64,000 bases of DNA from DATBLE01 sp963734065 (GCA_963734065.1 CAVTFN010000005.1:868001-932000), one strand, 5' to 3'; shown: positions 1 to 8,525, numbered from the stretch's first letter. Notes: generated from the sequence alone by a model not told the origin. Numbers and translations: made by a program.

Positions 1-658
1 TCTCCAGCATCTTCTCCGAGCGCAGCCACCCGGGAGTGACGCCGACGGCTGTCACGGGACGGTCCTCGAGCTCCGCGGTCAGGCCCTTGACGATCCGCTC
101 GACGTTGGCCTTGACGAGATCGTAGTAGAAGCCGACATTCGGCCTGAACTCGGCATTCGCCTGCGAGGTGCCGTCGGTCATCTCGACGATCAGGCCGCAC
201 GCGCCGTGAGCTTCGGCCGTGCGAAGCATGAGCGGGATGGCAGCACGGCAGGTGATCAGATGCGTGTGCACGCCCATCTGCAGCATCCGCAGCCCGCCGG
301 CCCAGTCGTGCTCCCAGAGCGGCTTGTCCCACTCCATGTACCGGTCGCCGCCGAAGATGTCGTTGACGAGCACGTCGAGCCTCCCGTGGTCACGCTCGAT
401 CATCGAGACGAGCCCGGCGACCGAAGCGGGGTCCTCGTGATCGACCACGAGCGCCGACCCCGCTCCGCCTGCCGCCGCGATCAGGTCGCCGGTTTCCTCG
501 ATCGTCTCGGGCCTGCCGATCTCGGAGAGGCCGCTCGTCCGGCTGCTGCGACCGGTCGCGTAGACGAAGAAGCCCGCACGGGCGAGCTCGACCGCGATCG
601 CGCGACCGGCGCCGCGCGTCGCGCCCGCAACCAGCCCGACTCGCATTGCCTCTGTCAC
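1..658 (-). CDS. SDR family oxidoreductase, 3'-truncated by window edge
   Basis: Short-chain dehydrogenase/reductase with a Rossmann fold. The N-terminus carries a GATRGAGRAIAVELARAGF nucleotide-binding motif, followed by VLVND (variant of the NNAG element) and a YYDLVKAN stretch matching the catalytic YxxxK. The C-terminal part lies beyond the window edge. I chose the GTG at 658 because it overlaps the stop of the upstream MOSC gene as GTGA, suggesting translational coupling; an in-frame ATG at 646 is the alternative. The substrate cannot be told from sequence. Confidence 0.85.
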   Translation of the reverse strand, partial: MTEAMRVGLVAGATRGAGRAIAVELARAGFFVYATGRSSRTSGLSEIGRPETIEETGDLIAAAGGAGSALVVDHEDPASVAGLVSMIERDHGRLDVLVNDIFGGDRYMEWDKPLWEHDWAGGLRMLQMGVHTHLITCRAAIPLMLRTAEAHGACGLIVEMTDGTSQANAEFRPNVGFYYDLVKANVERIVKGLTAELEDRPVTAVGVTPGWLRSEKMLE

Positions 659-1524
659 GACGCTTTCTCCGGGCTGACCGGGGTCGCGGCGGCGGAGACC
701 TCGTCGCCGACCGAGATCGTCCCCCCGGTGAGGATGTCGGCGCGAAGGCCGCCGCGGTGGACGAGCGGCCGCAGCAGCCCCGGCCGCGCCACCTTCTCCA
801 GGTGCGCGCACGGCTCCGCCAGCCGTCTCCCGACGCATTCCACCGGCCCGACGCGGAACCGCCTTCCGACGAGCGCATTCAGTGAGATCCCCCTGGTGAC
901 GATGTTGCGGCGAGCGTCTTCCCAGGGGAGATCGATCTCGTCGAGCACCTCGGCCTCGACGAGCGTGAGCTCGTAGCCACGGCCGGGCGCGCTGAACGTG
1001 CCCTGGCTCCGCTCGTACCGGTCGCCGACGAGCCCGCGGCCGGGGGCCGCCGCGGCCGTGTCCACCCGCCTGAGCGGCGCCTCCGCGGCCGGCGCGACCA
1101 GGATCCCGGCCACCGTTCCGGCACCGGGCTCGCTTCCGTACGGCGACTCCGCCGGAAGCTGCAGATCGAGCGGCGTCAGCATCCAGCCGGCCGTGATCTG
1201 CCCGTGCCGGTACGCGCCGGACGGATCGAGCCACACGCCCGACGGCGACCCGAACATGACGACGGCGTGCTGCCCGTCGACGATCGCGATCCACCGGCCG
1301 GGCCAGTCGAACGACGCCGGCTCGGCGATCGGCACGAGCCCGAGATTGCGCTCCGCCAGCCACTGCCGGTAGAAGCGGAGCGGGTCACCGGAGTCGTCCG
1401 GAACCTCCGGGACCGCACTGCCGAGAACCTCGCCCAGACAGTCCCGGACATCGTCCGCGAGCGCCACGCCCCGGATGCTAGTCGTGCAGCCGATCCCCAC
1501 CGCAGGCCTTGCCTGAATGGCCAA
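655..1524 (-). CDS. MOSC domain protein with N-terminal extension
   Basis: The C-terminal half (about residues 140-280) looks like a MOSC domain, the sulfur-carrier fold of molybdenum cofactor sulfurases: it has GLVGDRYE, an RRNIVTRGISLNALVG segment and a cysteine in AEPCAHLEKV at the usual sulfur-accepting position. The first ~130 residues include GIGCTTSIRG and a WIAIVDGQHAVVMFG segment I do not recognise. The start is uncertain: the TTG at 1524 gives 289 aa, and a GTG at 1500 would trim eight residues. It is followed by an SDR gene with a 4-nt overlap, so the two are probably co-translated. Confidence 0.75.
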   Translation of the reverse strand: MAIQARPAVGIGCTTSIRGVALADDVRDCLGEVLGSAVPEVPDDSGDPLRFYRQWLAERNLGLVPIAEPASFDWPGRWIAIVDGQHAVVMFGSPSGVWLDPSGAYRHGQITAGWMLTPLDLQLPAESPYGSEPGAGTVAGILVAPAAEAPLRRVDTAAAAPGRGLVGDRYERSQGTFSAPGRGYELTLVEAEVLDEIDLPWEDARRNIVTRGISLNALVGRRFRVGPVECVGRRLAEPCAHLEKVARPGLLRPLVHRGGLRADILTGGTISVGDEVSAAATPVSPEKAS

Positions 1525-1559
1525 TTGCGCACTTTACGTATTTGTGTGATCGTGTGGGA

Positions 1560-1826
1560 ATGGAGCATCGAATCTCCGCGACGGAGCTGGCGCGGAAGCT
1601 GGGCGACGTCATCGGCCGTGTGCGCTACCGGGGTGACTCGTTCGTGATCGAGCGGAACGGGGACGCGGTCGCGCGGATCGCTCCCCTTCCCGAAGGGTCT
1701 GCGACGTCACTCCGTGAAGCCTTGACTGCATGGCGATCGGCCGGAGACGCAGACAGCACCTTCGCGGACGATCTCGAGCGGGTGTCCGAGGCCGACCGGA
1801 TTCCGCAGGATCCGTGGGCCTCGTAG
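1560..1826 (+). CDS. Phd/VapB-type antitoxin
   Basis: This 88-aa protein begins MEHRISATELARKLGDVIGR, typical of the Phd/YefM fold that binds DNA through its N-terminus; VRYRGDSFVIERNGDAVARI continues the pattern. The acidic C-terminus (DSTFADDLERV) would wrap the toxin. A longer reading from 1509 exists, but homology begins at the ATG at 1560. The gene ends inside the start of the PIN-domain toxin (13-nt overlap), the usual antitoxin-first order. It probably represses its own promoter in complex with the toxin. Confidence 0.85.
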   Translation: MEHRISATELARKLGDVIGRVRYRGDSFVIERNGDAVARIAPLPEGSATSLREALTAWRSAGDADSTFADDLERVSEADRIPQDPWAS

Positions 1827-2227
1827 TCGACACGAGCGCCCTCGTCGATCTGGAACGGGCATCGGGGGACTGGGAAGCGATGCTCGCCGGGATCGGCGCG
1901 GAGGCAGTCGTCCTCCCGGCGATCGTGTACGGCGAGCTGCTAGTGGGCGTTCGCCTCGCCGGCCGCACCGATCGGGCTTCCGCGCGCCGCGCCAAGATCG
2001 GCGCGCTCGTCGAACGAGTACCGATCGTCCAGTTCGGTCGCGAGATCGCCGAGCGGTGGGCCGACCTGTTCGCTTCGCTCAGCCGACGAGGCCGCCTCAT
2101 ACCGGCGAACGATCTGGCCGTGGCGGCGACGGCGATTCAGCTCGACTTCGGCGTGCTCGTGGGCGCCCGCGACGAGGCACATTTCCGCCGGGTGCCGAAG
2201 CTGCAGGTGCGCACCTTCAGGGTCTGA
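1814..2227 (+). CDS. vapC: VapC-type PIN domain ribonuclease toxin
   Basis: This 137-aa PIN-domain protein shows LVVDTSALVDLE at the N-terminus (first acidic Mg-binding Asp), VYGELLVG (conserved Glu) and NDLAVAATAIQLD (third acidic position). PIN toxins cleave RNA, often tRNA or rRNA. The GTG at 1814 is chosen because homology starts exactly there; the longer open frame upstream lies inside the antitoxin. The stop codon falls within a GGGTCTGACCC palindrome, one of the repeat units spread over this window. Confidence 0.88.
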   Translation: MGLVVDTSALVDLERASGDWEAMLAGIGAEAVVLPAIVYGELLVGVRLAGRTDRASARRAKIGALVERVPIVQFGREIAERWADLFASLSRRGRLIPANDLAVAATAIQLDFGVLVGARDEAHFRRVPKLQVRTFRV

Positions 2228-2313
2228 CCCCCTACACATCTAGGGGAAACCCGCTGGCGCGGCGGCCCGCGGCGGCCAAGACTGGGAGGCATCGACAGAC
2301 GAGGAGGACGATC

Positions 2314-4551
2314 ATGCCGCCGCTTCCCACCAAGGCAACTCAGACCCAGGTCGACCCGAGCGACGCCCACCCCATCGGGTCGCTCGAGGAGCTCGTAGAC
2401 GACGTCCCGACCGCCCGCGAGGTCGACGGAAAGTGGGTCGTCGGGGCGATGCCGAGCCCCGACCTCGTCACGAAGTTCGTCGACCTGCTCACGCTCGGAG
2501 CGTCGCACCCCATCTTCTTCGGGCCCTACGCGACCACGTCGGACGATCCCTTCGCCGCAGCCGCCAACCTGGACTCGTTCAACCGGTGGTGGCGGTCCTA
2601 CCGCGACGCCGACGCGCCCATCGACGACTGGGCGGTGGCGCTGGACGACTCGGAGCAGGCGCTCCTCGACAAGGCCTGCGCCACGCTGAGCTCCATCCAC
2701 ATCGATCTGCTGATCTCGCAGCTGAAGACCACGGTGTACCCGACCGACTGGGGCTCGAGCGGCTCGGATGCAGGCCAGTTCCGGTCGACGGCAGACCGGC
2801 TCTTCGACCGGCTCCGGCTCAACTACCTCACGGCCCGCGTCTCGCTCCCCCCGGTCGACCCGAAGGAGTTCCCGCTGCCGTGGCGCCTGGCCGGGTGGGC
2901 GAGTCACGACAACAAGTCGATGCCGCCCCAGACGACGATCTTCGGGCGGCGTCACGAGCTGAACGCCTTCTACGCCCTCGGCGGCAGGCTCTCCTCGAGC
3001 GGCACGCCGCTCGGCTCGCTCGTCGGGCTGACCGAGCAGGCGGACTCGTTCGCGCTGCCGCTCGACTGGAGCGAGGCCGTCCACTCCGGCCTGGCGCCGG
3101 GCATCGACGCGCAACTCCCGGACGACATCCGGAAGCGCCTCGGGTCGTTCGGCGACGACGTCAAGTCCGGCGTCAAAGCGCTCGACCAGACCACGTTCTG
3201 GGCGCGCCTGATCGGCGCCCTCTCGATCCCGGTGACCGCTGTGGGCGGCATCGCTGCGATCTGGCTCGCCGGTCTGCCGAAGTCGCTCGCCGACGCGATC
3301 GACCACTGGCCGTCTGCGCTGAAGCGGGCCTCCGCGAGCAACGCGTACCTCGACGACGTCGGCTACGAGCTCCTGCACATGCTGCGCGTGACCGACTACG
3401 ACGGCGTCTTCGAGAAGAAGATCGAGGACGCGCTCGACACCGACGACAACGTGCTCTTCGTCGGGCTCTCACCCAGCAAGGTGCAGGACATCGAGCGCGC
3501 GCTACGGCCGTCGACCACCTCGGGGTTCGAGCCGATGATCGTCCTCGGCGACGTGTTCGGCGACTACGGGCAGCACTTCGGCCGGACGCCGTTCGAAGAA
3601 GGCAGCGTCCCCGGGAAGGGCGTCATCGTGGAGCAACAGCTGGCGAACGGCCTCTGGACGCAGTGGTGGAACGACACGCGGCCGACGCTCGACTTCGCAT
3701 ACGTCCTGGACACGGCCGCCATGGTCCTGGAGCAGCTCGTCAACCTCGACGACGCCCTGCTCGCCGTCAACAGCCTCGCGGCCGGCGAGGGGCCGGTGGC
3801 GGGCGCGCTGCGCTCGGCGCTCGACAGCCAGGACGTCGGCTCGCTCGCGGACGGGCTCGGCGGCGCCTCACCGGCTGCGATCCTCCGCTTCGCCTTCCGG
3901 CAGCTCTGGACCGACCACTTCGTCGACTGGATCGAGAAGGAGCAGGACAAGGCAGGGACGACGGGAACGGACCGGATCAGGACGCAGGATCTCCATCCCG
4001 TGTTCAACTGGATGGCGTCCTCGACGAGGCGCGCGCAGATCGACGCCGCTCTCGGGCCGGTGCTCGAGGTCACGCCCGAGAACGCGGGCCAGCTCTACGC
4101 GGCGTACCAGGGCTTCGCCTTCACCTGGGACTACCGAGACCACCCGCTCTCGGTGCGCGGCTGGATGCTCCCGGACGCCGCCGAGCAGGACCGCGGCGCC
4201 TTCGGGCGGATCATCACCGCGCTCTTCGGCCCCGGGATCGACGCCATCACCCTCGGCGACATCGGCCTCGTCCGCGACTGGCTGGACGGCGCACGCAAGA
4301 GCCGGATCGACAACCTGCGCGAGCAGCTCGAGCCGAACTGGCACTTCCCGGCGACGAACGACGGTCACATCCCCGACGACCTGCCCGGCCTCGACGAGGT
4401 GAAACCGCCGATCGGGACGGCGGACTCGGGCGGGAGCGTCCCGGCGGGGCCGGTCGTCGTCAAACAGGGCCAGAAGCCGGTCGAGCAAGAGCCGGCTGCG
4501 GCGAAAGCCGCCCGGCGAGGCCGTGCCACCGCGAAAGGCAAGCGACGCTGA
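2314..4551 (+). CDS. Unrecognised 745-aa protein with one hydrophobic segment
   Basis: I recognise no family. The start ATG at 2314 follows a strong GAGGAGG ribosome-binding site. The protein is rich in Trp, Asp and Leu (FNRWWRSYRD, WTQWWNDTRP, HPVFNWMASS) and has a helical, soluble look. One hydrophobic stretch (about residues 297-325, LIGALSIPVTAVGGIAAIWL) could cross a membrane or be buried. The last 45 residues are Gly/Pro/Lys-rich and end in a basic tail (AARRGRATAKGKRR). No signal peptide is visible. It stands alone between a VapBC module and a REP-like repeat, so context gives no function. Confidence 0.85.
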   Translation: MPPLPTKATQTQVDPSDAHPIGSLEELVDDVPTAREVDGKWVVGAMPSPDLVTKFVDLLTLGASHPIFFGPYATTSDDPFAAAANLDSFNRWWRSYRDADAPIDDWAVALDDSEQALLDKACATLSSIHIDLLISQLKTTVYPTDWGSSGSDAGQFRSTADRLFDRLRLNYLTARVSLPPVDPKEFPLPWRLAGWASHDNKSMPPQTTIFGRRHELNAFYALGGRLSSSGTPLGSLVGLTEQADSFALPLDWSEAVHSGLAPGIDAQLPDDIRKRLGSFGDDVKSGVKALDQTTFWARLIGALSIPVTAVGGIAAIWLAGLPKSLADAIDHWPSALKRASASNAYLDDVGYELLHMLRVTDYDGVFEKKIEDALDTDDNVLFVGLSPSKVQDIERALRPSTTSGFEPMIVLGDVFGDYGQHFGRTPFEEGSVPGKGVIVEQQLANGLWTQWWNDTRPTLDFAYVLDTAAMVLEQLVNLDDALLAVNSLAAGEGPVAGALRSALDSQDVGSLADGLGGASPAAILRFAFRQLWTDHFVDWIEKEQDKAGTTGTDRIRTQDLHPVFNWMASSTRRAQIDAALGPVLEVTPENAGQLYAAYQGFAFTWDYRDHPLSVRGWMLPDAAEQDRGAFGRIITALFGPGIDAITLGDIGLVRDWLDGARKSRIDNLREQLEPNWHFPATNDGHIPDDLPGLDEVKPPIGTADSGGSVPAGPVVVKQGQKPVEQEPAAAKAARRGRATAKGKRR

Positions 4552-4566
4552 CGTGCATCCCTCGTA

Positions 4567-4650
4567 GGGTCTGACCCCGAAGGGGTCTGACCCCGCCGGG
4601 TGGCGACGCGACCGTTTCTGTAGGGACAGACCCCTCCGGGGACAGTCCCT
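4567..4650. repeat. Composite REP/BIME-like element, copy 1
   Basis: Two head-to-head GGGTCTGACCCC units separated by GAAG are followed by a linker containing GCGACCGTTTCTG, then a GGGACAGACCCC/GGGGACAGTCCCT pair. The same architecture recurs at 9552-9636 and, inverted, at 35266-35350. It lies between convergent genes and could also act as a transcription terminator. Confidence 0.75.
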
Positions 4651-4655
4651 CGTGG

Positions 4656-5609
4656 TCAGCCCTTCAGCGGGACCGCGTAGCAGGGCGACGGCGCCCCCGT
4701 TGCTCCCCGCAGCTTCAGCGGGAAGCACATGAAGGCGAACTCGTACTGCTTCTCGGCGGCGATCTCCTCCATGTCCACGACCTCGATGATATTCGCGCCG
4801 GCGGTGGCGAACATGTACGCGTGCACCGGCAGGAAGACGTCCGACTCCTCCGAGGGCAACACCTCGAGCGCGATCGAGTCCGCGCCGATGCACATCGCGC
4901 CCATCTCCTCGCACAGCCACTTGGCGGCGGGCAGACCGAGCCCGGGCGGGCTGAGCAGGTAGCCGTCGAAGTCGGGCCACTTCGTCATCCGGCCCGTACG
5001 CACGAGCACGACGCTCTTCGGCTGGATCGTCACGCCCTGCGCCGCCGCCGCCTTCTGCAAGTCCTCGGGCGTGATCGCGTAGCCGTCGGGGAGGCAGTCG
5101 ACGCCGTGCAGGCCGGCGACGTCGAGCAGCACACCGCGCGCGATGATCGGCGGGTACTTGTCGGGGCCGCCCTTGTTCCAGACGCGGCTGCCGAGGTCGG
5201 CGTCCGCGGTCCAGCCGTTCCAGAACTGCCCGTAGAAGCCGAGGTGGTTGAACGTGTCGATGTGCGTGCCGCAGTGCGTATACAGGTGGATCGAGTCGCC
5301 GCAGTACGTGTACTTCTCGTGCACGTGCGAGCCGACGCCCGAGAGGTTGTCGTTGATCGAGCCCTGTGGCGTGTGGGTCATCCAGATCCCGTAGGGCGGG
5401 TCGCCGGCCGCCACCCACGACGGCATCCCGAGGAAGTAGTCGACGTTCAGGTCGAACAGGTGCGAGCCGTCCAGATGCTCGAGGATGGCCTTGTTCGTCT
5501 CCGGCGTGATCCAGTTCAGCCGGCCGATCTCGTCGTCGACCCCCCAGGGGCTCTTCGAGACCTTGACGCCGTCACGGTCGAGGATCGGCTCGAACACGTA
5601 CTCACCCAC
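4656..5609 (-). CDS. Cyclase/kynurenine formamidase-like metal-dependent hydrolase
   Basis: This 317-aa member of the cyclase family has the HCGTHIDTFNH signature (HxGTHxDxxxH), which binds a divalent metal in kynurenine formamidase and isatin hydrolase. Members hydrolyse amide or lactam bonds. The GTG start at 5609 overlaps the end of the upstream nitrilase-family gene by 8 nt, so both are likely made from the leaderless promoter at 6466-6471. A shorter family member lies at 46737-47408. The pairing of two amide hydrolases suggests stepwise degradation of an amide; the substrate is unknown. Confidence 0.85.
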   Translation of the reverse strand: MGEYVFEPILDRDGVKVSKSPWGVDDEIGRLNWITPETNKAILEHLDGSHLFDLNVDYFLGMPSWVAAGDPPYGIWMTHTPQGSINDNLSGVGSHVHEKYTYCGDSIHLYTHCGTHIDTFNHLGFYGQFWNGWTADADLGSRVWNKGGPDKYPPIIARGVLLDVAGLHGVDCLPDGYAITPEDLQKAAAAQGVTIQPKSVVLVRTGRMTKWPDFDGYLLSPPGLGLPAAKWLCEEMGAMCIGADSIALEVLPSEESDVFLPVHAYMFATAGANIIEVVDMEEIAAEKQYEFAFMCFPLKLRGATGAPSPCYAVPLKG

Positions 5610-6459
5610 GCTGGCTCCCTTCTACTCCGGCTGTCTGGGTCTCCTCGACCAGGGCGCCGTACAGCTCGGGCCGCCGGTGGCCGAAGAGGTAGAGCTCGTA
5701 CTCGCCCGGGATCACGTAGTCCTTGTCCCTGGCCTTCTCGACGTCGACCTCGGCGACGAGCAGCGCCTCCTCGGTCGGGTCCGCCTCGGCGAGACGCGTG
5801 CCGAACGGGTCGACGATCTGGCTGCGCCCGCAGAACTCGCCGGTTCGCTCCTTGCCGACCCGGTTCGCGGTCAGCAGGTAGATGCGGTTCTCCGCCGCCC
5901 GGGCGAGCGTGATCACCTCGGTCTGCACCCTGGCCGCGACGGGGAAGTTCGTCGGGTGCGCGACCAGGTCGGCGCCGTGAAGCGCCAGCGTGCGGGTCAC
6001 CTCCGGGAAGCGGAGGTCGTAGCAGATCTCCACGCCGATCCGGCCGAGCGGCGTTTCCCAGACGTGGAGCTCGTCGCCCGGCGTCGTGAAGCGGTCGACG
6101 CCGAGGAACGGCAGGTGCGTCTTCCAGTAGGTGCCGATCAGGCCTTCCGGCCCGACCAGCACTGCCGCGTTCCGGAGCTGGTCTCCGTCGCGCTCGAGCA
6201 GGCCGCAGACGGCGTGCATGCCGAGCCGGGCGCACTCGCGTTCGAGCGCCTCGACGGTCGGGCCGGCCACGTCCTCGGCGAACTCCATTCCCTCCTCGAG
6301 GCTGTCGAACATGTAGCCGGGGATCGCGCATTCGGGCAGCACCAGCAGCTCGGCGCCGGCCGCAGCGGCCTCCTCGAGGCGCTCCAGACAGGTCTCGAGG
6401 TTCCGCTCGGGCTCGCCGAGCACCGGGTCGAACTGGGCGACGGCGACTCGCGAGGTCAC
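5602..6459 (-). CDS. Carbon-nitrogen hydrolase (nitrilase superfamily)
   Basis: This 285-aa protein carries the Glu-Lys-Cys triad of the nitrilase fold: LPECAIPGY (Glu), YWKTHLPF (Lys) and VEICYDLRFPE (Cys nucleophile). Members hydrolyse amides, ureido compounds or nitriles; an N-carbamoyl or omega-amide substrate would suit the neighbouring genes, but that is inference. Start GTG at 6459 sits 6 nt after a TAGACT -10 box, fitting leaderless transcription. A GTCTGACATTCG motif lies just upstream between this gene and the divergent DsbA-like gene. Confidence 0.88.
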   Translation of the reverse strand: MTSRVAVAQFDPVLGEPERNLETCLERLEEAAAAGAELLVLPECAIPGYMFDSLEEGMEFAEDVAGPTVEALERECARLGMHAVCGLLERDGDQLRNAAVLVGPEGLIGTYWKTHLPFLGVDRFTTPGDELHVWETPLGRIGVEICYDLRFPEVTRTLALHGADLVAHPTNFPVAARVQTEVITLARAAENRIYLLTANRVGKERTGEFCGRSQIVDPFGTRLAEADPTEEALLVAEVDVEKARDKDYVIPGEYELYLFGHRRPELYGALVEETQTAGVEGSQRG

Positions 6460-6465
6460 AGGGCG

Positions 6466-6486
6466 AGTCTAATAGTCTGACATTCG
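6466..6486. promoter_or_regulatory. Divergent promoter with GTCNGACATTCG operator-like site
   Basis: On the minus strand TAGACT (6471-6466) is followed after 6 nt by the GTG of the nitrilase gene. On the plus strand TAGTCT (6473-6478) lies 10 nt before the GTG of the DsbA-like gene. The motif GTCTGACATTCG (6475-6486) overlaps these elements and recurs at other promoters in the window, so a shared regulator is plausible. Confidence 0.55.
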
Positions 6487-6488
6487 CC

Positions 6489-7079
6489 GTGCGGGCGATC
6501 CGCTTCTACTACGACGTCGTCTGTCCGTACTCGTACCTCGAGTCGCACGTCGTGGAGGCGGCCGAGGACGCCGGCGAGGTCGAGGTCGAGTGGCTGCCGT
6601 TCGAGCTGCGTCCGGCGCCGCGGCCGCTGCTCGAGGTGCGAGGCGACCACCTGCGCGTCGACTGGACGAGGACCGTCTACGCGCGGGCGCAGGCGATGGG
6701 CGTCGAGATCCACCTGCCGCGCTATCAGCCGCGCTCGACGCTTCCCCTGGCCGCGTGCCTGTGGGCTGCGGAACAGAGCCGGCTCCGTGCGTTCAAGCAC
6801 GCACTGTACGAGGCGTTCTTCTGCGAGGGCGAGGACATCTCGGCCGACCGCGAGATCGCCCGTGCGGCCGAGCGCGCCGGGCTCGATCCGGATGCCGCGA
6901 TCGCCGCCGCGTACGATCCCGAGCGGTTCTCGCGGATCGCCGGGATCCGTGCCGAGGCCGAGGCCGCGGGCGTCGGGGGAGTCCCCTCGCTGCTCGCCCC
7001 GGACGGGTCGAGCCACTGGGGGATGGGCGGCCTGGAGCGCCTCCGCTCGGGCGAGCCGCTCGTGCCGCGAACGGCCTAG
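6489..7079 (+). CDS. DsbA family (FrnE/HCCA isomerase-like) oxidoreductase
   Basis: This 196-aa thioredoxin-fold protein has the CPYS active-site motif near the N-terminus (YYDVVCPYSYLES) and ends with the cis-Pro region GVGGVPSLL. One Cys with Ser in place of the second resolving Cys resembles 2-hydroxychromene-2-carboxylate isomerase and FrnE-like proteins rather than a disulfide oxidase. There is no signal peptide, so it is cytoplasmic. Start GTG at 6489. It is divergent from the nitrilase/cyclase pair and shares their control region. Confidence 0.8.
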   Translation: MRAIRFYYDVVCPYSYLESHVVEAAEDAGEVEVEWLPFELRPAPRPLLEVRGDHLRVDWTRTVYARAQAMGVEIHLPRYQPRSTLPLAACLWAAEQSRLRAFKHALYEAFFCEGEDISADREIARAAERAGLDPDAAIAAAYDPERFSRIAGIRAEAEAAGVGGVPSLLAPDGSSHWGMGGLERLRSGEPLVPRTA

Positions 7080-7375
7080 CCGAGATCGAGGACGTCGAAC
7101 TGACGTACCTCGGGCTCGAGCCCGAGCTTCCGCATCAGCTCCGTGCCGCGAGGGACGTCGGCCTCGGCGAGGTAGCGGTCGAGCGTCTCCCGGTCGCGCC
7201 AGACCGCGACCAGGCGACCGTGCCCGCCCTCGTGCTCGAGCAGGGCGGTGACCACTCCCTCGGGCCGCGTCGGGCGGGCCTCCTCCATCAGCCGTGCCAG
7301 CTCAGTCGCCTGGTCGGCGGTCATGTCGGCCTCGAAGCTGATGCCGGCGTAGGTCATCTCCAGATCATGTCGCAT
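7076..7375 (-). CDS. Small hypothetical protein, possible dimeric alpha-beta barrel
   Basis: About 99 aa from the ATG at 7375 (a longer frame begins at 7417). Segments such as MTYAGISFEADM, LLEHEGGHGRLVAVWRDRETLDRYL and the short length suggest an antibiotic-biosynthesis-monooxygenase-like or similar ferredoxin-fold domain, but I cannot name a family. It converges on the DsbA-like gene with a 4-nt overlap of the stops. Codon use and amino acid mix look genuinely coding. Confidence 0.55.
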   Translation of the reverse strand: MRHDLEMTYAGISFEADMTADQATELARLMEEARPTRPEGVVTALLEHEGGHGRLVAVWRDRETLDRYLAEADVPRGTELMRKLGLEPEVRQFDVLDLG

Positions 7376-7644
7376 CGGGGAACGGCGCGATCCGCTTGCG
7401 ACCGTCTGCACGAACACCGATAAGTGGAGCCCATCGGACGGCCATCCCGGGCGAGGTGGTCGGGCCGGTCGAGGTCGTCCTCCCGCTGATCGTCGCGCTG
7501 CGCCACGACCTTCAGAACCGCCGGGACACGATCTCTCTTCGGCTGTACCGAGAGCCGAACGACGGCCCTCAGAGACCCCGACTGATCAGTCAGGAGAGGC
7601 GGGGCAAACGCGCTCCCGGACCGGAGCCTCTACTGGAGAATGTC
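7376..7644. other. Region without a convincing gene
   Basis: A long plus-strand open frame crosses this stretch, but it has no family resemblance, no ribosome-binding site and poor composition. I see no RNA gene or repeat here; it probably holds the upstream region of the minus-strand gene at 7076-7375. Confidence 0.4.
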
Positions 7645-7857
7645 CTAGGGACCGCGAACGAGCGTGACCAGCTGGTCGAGCGGCCACTCCTTGACGAAAT
7701 CGTCCCGACCCTCCACACGCAGTGTGGCGAGCACAGTGTCCACAGTCCGTTCAATGGGCCGGACGACCCTCGCCTCTACCTTCGCATCCTGGTCGGCGAC
7801 ATCGATCAGGATGACGTCCTCGATCTGAAGCCGTTGGACCTCCACATCGAGCGCCAC
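7645..7857 (-). CDS. Small hypothetical protein
   Basis: A 70-aa frame from the GTG at 7857 reads VALDVEVQRLQIEDVILIDV and RVEGRDDFVKEWPLDQLVTL, with an alternating hydrophobic/charged pattern typical of a small folded protein. No family is recognised. The longer version starting at 7962 has an Arg/Ser-rich N-terminus that looks non-coding. There is no obvious ribosome-binding site, so the start is a guess. Confidence 0.45.
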   Translation of the reverse strand: MALDVEVQRLQIEDVILIDVADQDAKVEARVVRPIERTVDTVLATLRVEGRDDFVKEWPLDQLVTLVRGP

Positions 7858-8015
7858 TGGGCGGAGTGTACTGCTGTCGGCCCCGACTGCTCGCGGAGGG
7901 CCGTACCTTCCGTAGCATCGTTTCGAGCCGGCTCTCGAAGCGTCGCGCACCCGTTCCCTCACGTTTGGCGATAGGCTCGATTCGAGGAACGCAGGCTCAG
8001 GACGAAAGGAAGGTC

Positions 8016-8273
8016 ATGAAAAAACTCATCTTCCTGCTAGCTGTTGCTGCCGCTGTTGCTGGCGCAGTCGGGTTCTGGCGGAGAAAGGAGGCGTCAGAGC
8101 TGTGGGACTCGGCAACTGACACCGTCACCTCCTGGGGGGAACCAGTAACCACCAAGGCAGAGGAGGTCGCGGAGACGGCCGTACAAGCGGCTCAGAGTGC
8201 CGCCAGTGAAGTCCGCGACGCCGCCCCGGATGCCGCCAAAAAGGCCAAGGACGTCGCCGAGCAGGTCGGCTAG
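8016..8273 (+). CDS. Small membrane-anchored coiled protein (YtxH-like)
   Basis: An 85-aa protein starting MKKLIFLLAVAAAVAGAVGF, a single N-terminal membrane segment (residues 3-20), followed by WRRK and an Ala/Glu/Lys-rich amphipathic helix (KAEEVAETAVQAAQSAASEV). This layout resembles YtxH-type stress proteins. The ATG at 8016 has a good AAAGGAAGG site 5 nt upstream; a longer frame from 7866 lacks any coding features before it. The function is unknown. Confidence 0.75.
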   Translation: MKKLIFLLAVAAAVAGAVGFWRRKEASELWDSATDTVTSWGEPVTTKAEEVAETAVQAAQSAASEVRDAAPDAAKKAKDVAEQVG

Positions 8274-8313
8274 CTCGGTGCGGGGAGGGGCGGTGCCTCT
8301 CCAGGCTGGTCGC

Positions 8314-8439
8314 TTAGAAGGGAGTGCCGTAGGTGTCGATCCACACCCCGATCAGCAGCATCGCCGCCAGCAGGATCGCTGCTACCAGCGGCCACATGGC
8401 GAGGCCGTTGTCCGCACCCTTCGGGTAGTGGGCGTTCAC
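8314..8439 (-). CDS. 41-aa single-pass membrane microprotein
   Basis: Reading from the GTG at 8439 gives a short hydrophilic head (MNAHYPKGADNG), then one continuous hydrophobic helix (LAMWPLVAAILLAAMLLIGV) and a short tail WIDTYGTPF. An AAAGGTGG sequence precedes the start by 5 nt. Composition, ribosome-binding site and clean topology argue it is real although very short. It converges on the YtxH-like gene. The function is unknown. Confidence 0.6.
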   Translation of the reverse strand: MNAHYPKGADNGLAMWPLVAAILLAAMLLIGVWIDTYGTPF

Positions 8440-8525
8440 CGCTCCACCTTTCTTCTCCCTCACTCGTCATGGGCCTTCTCAGCAACAAGAGCAAGAGACC
8501 AAGCCCAATCCAACCGTGGAGACTG

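Noticed and set aside
2137..3378. Long antisense frame opposite the 745-aa protein
   Set aside because: Arg/Val/Glu-rich low-complexity composition typical of the reverse frame of a high-GC gene; no motif.
4821..5912. Long plus-strand frame opposite the cyclase and nitrilase genes
   Set aside because: Composition is a shadow of two confidently identified minus-strand genes.
7396..7974. Long plus-strand open frame as a gene
   Set aside because: No ribosome-binding site, no family resemblance, and the opposite strand holds a better small frame at 7645-7857.
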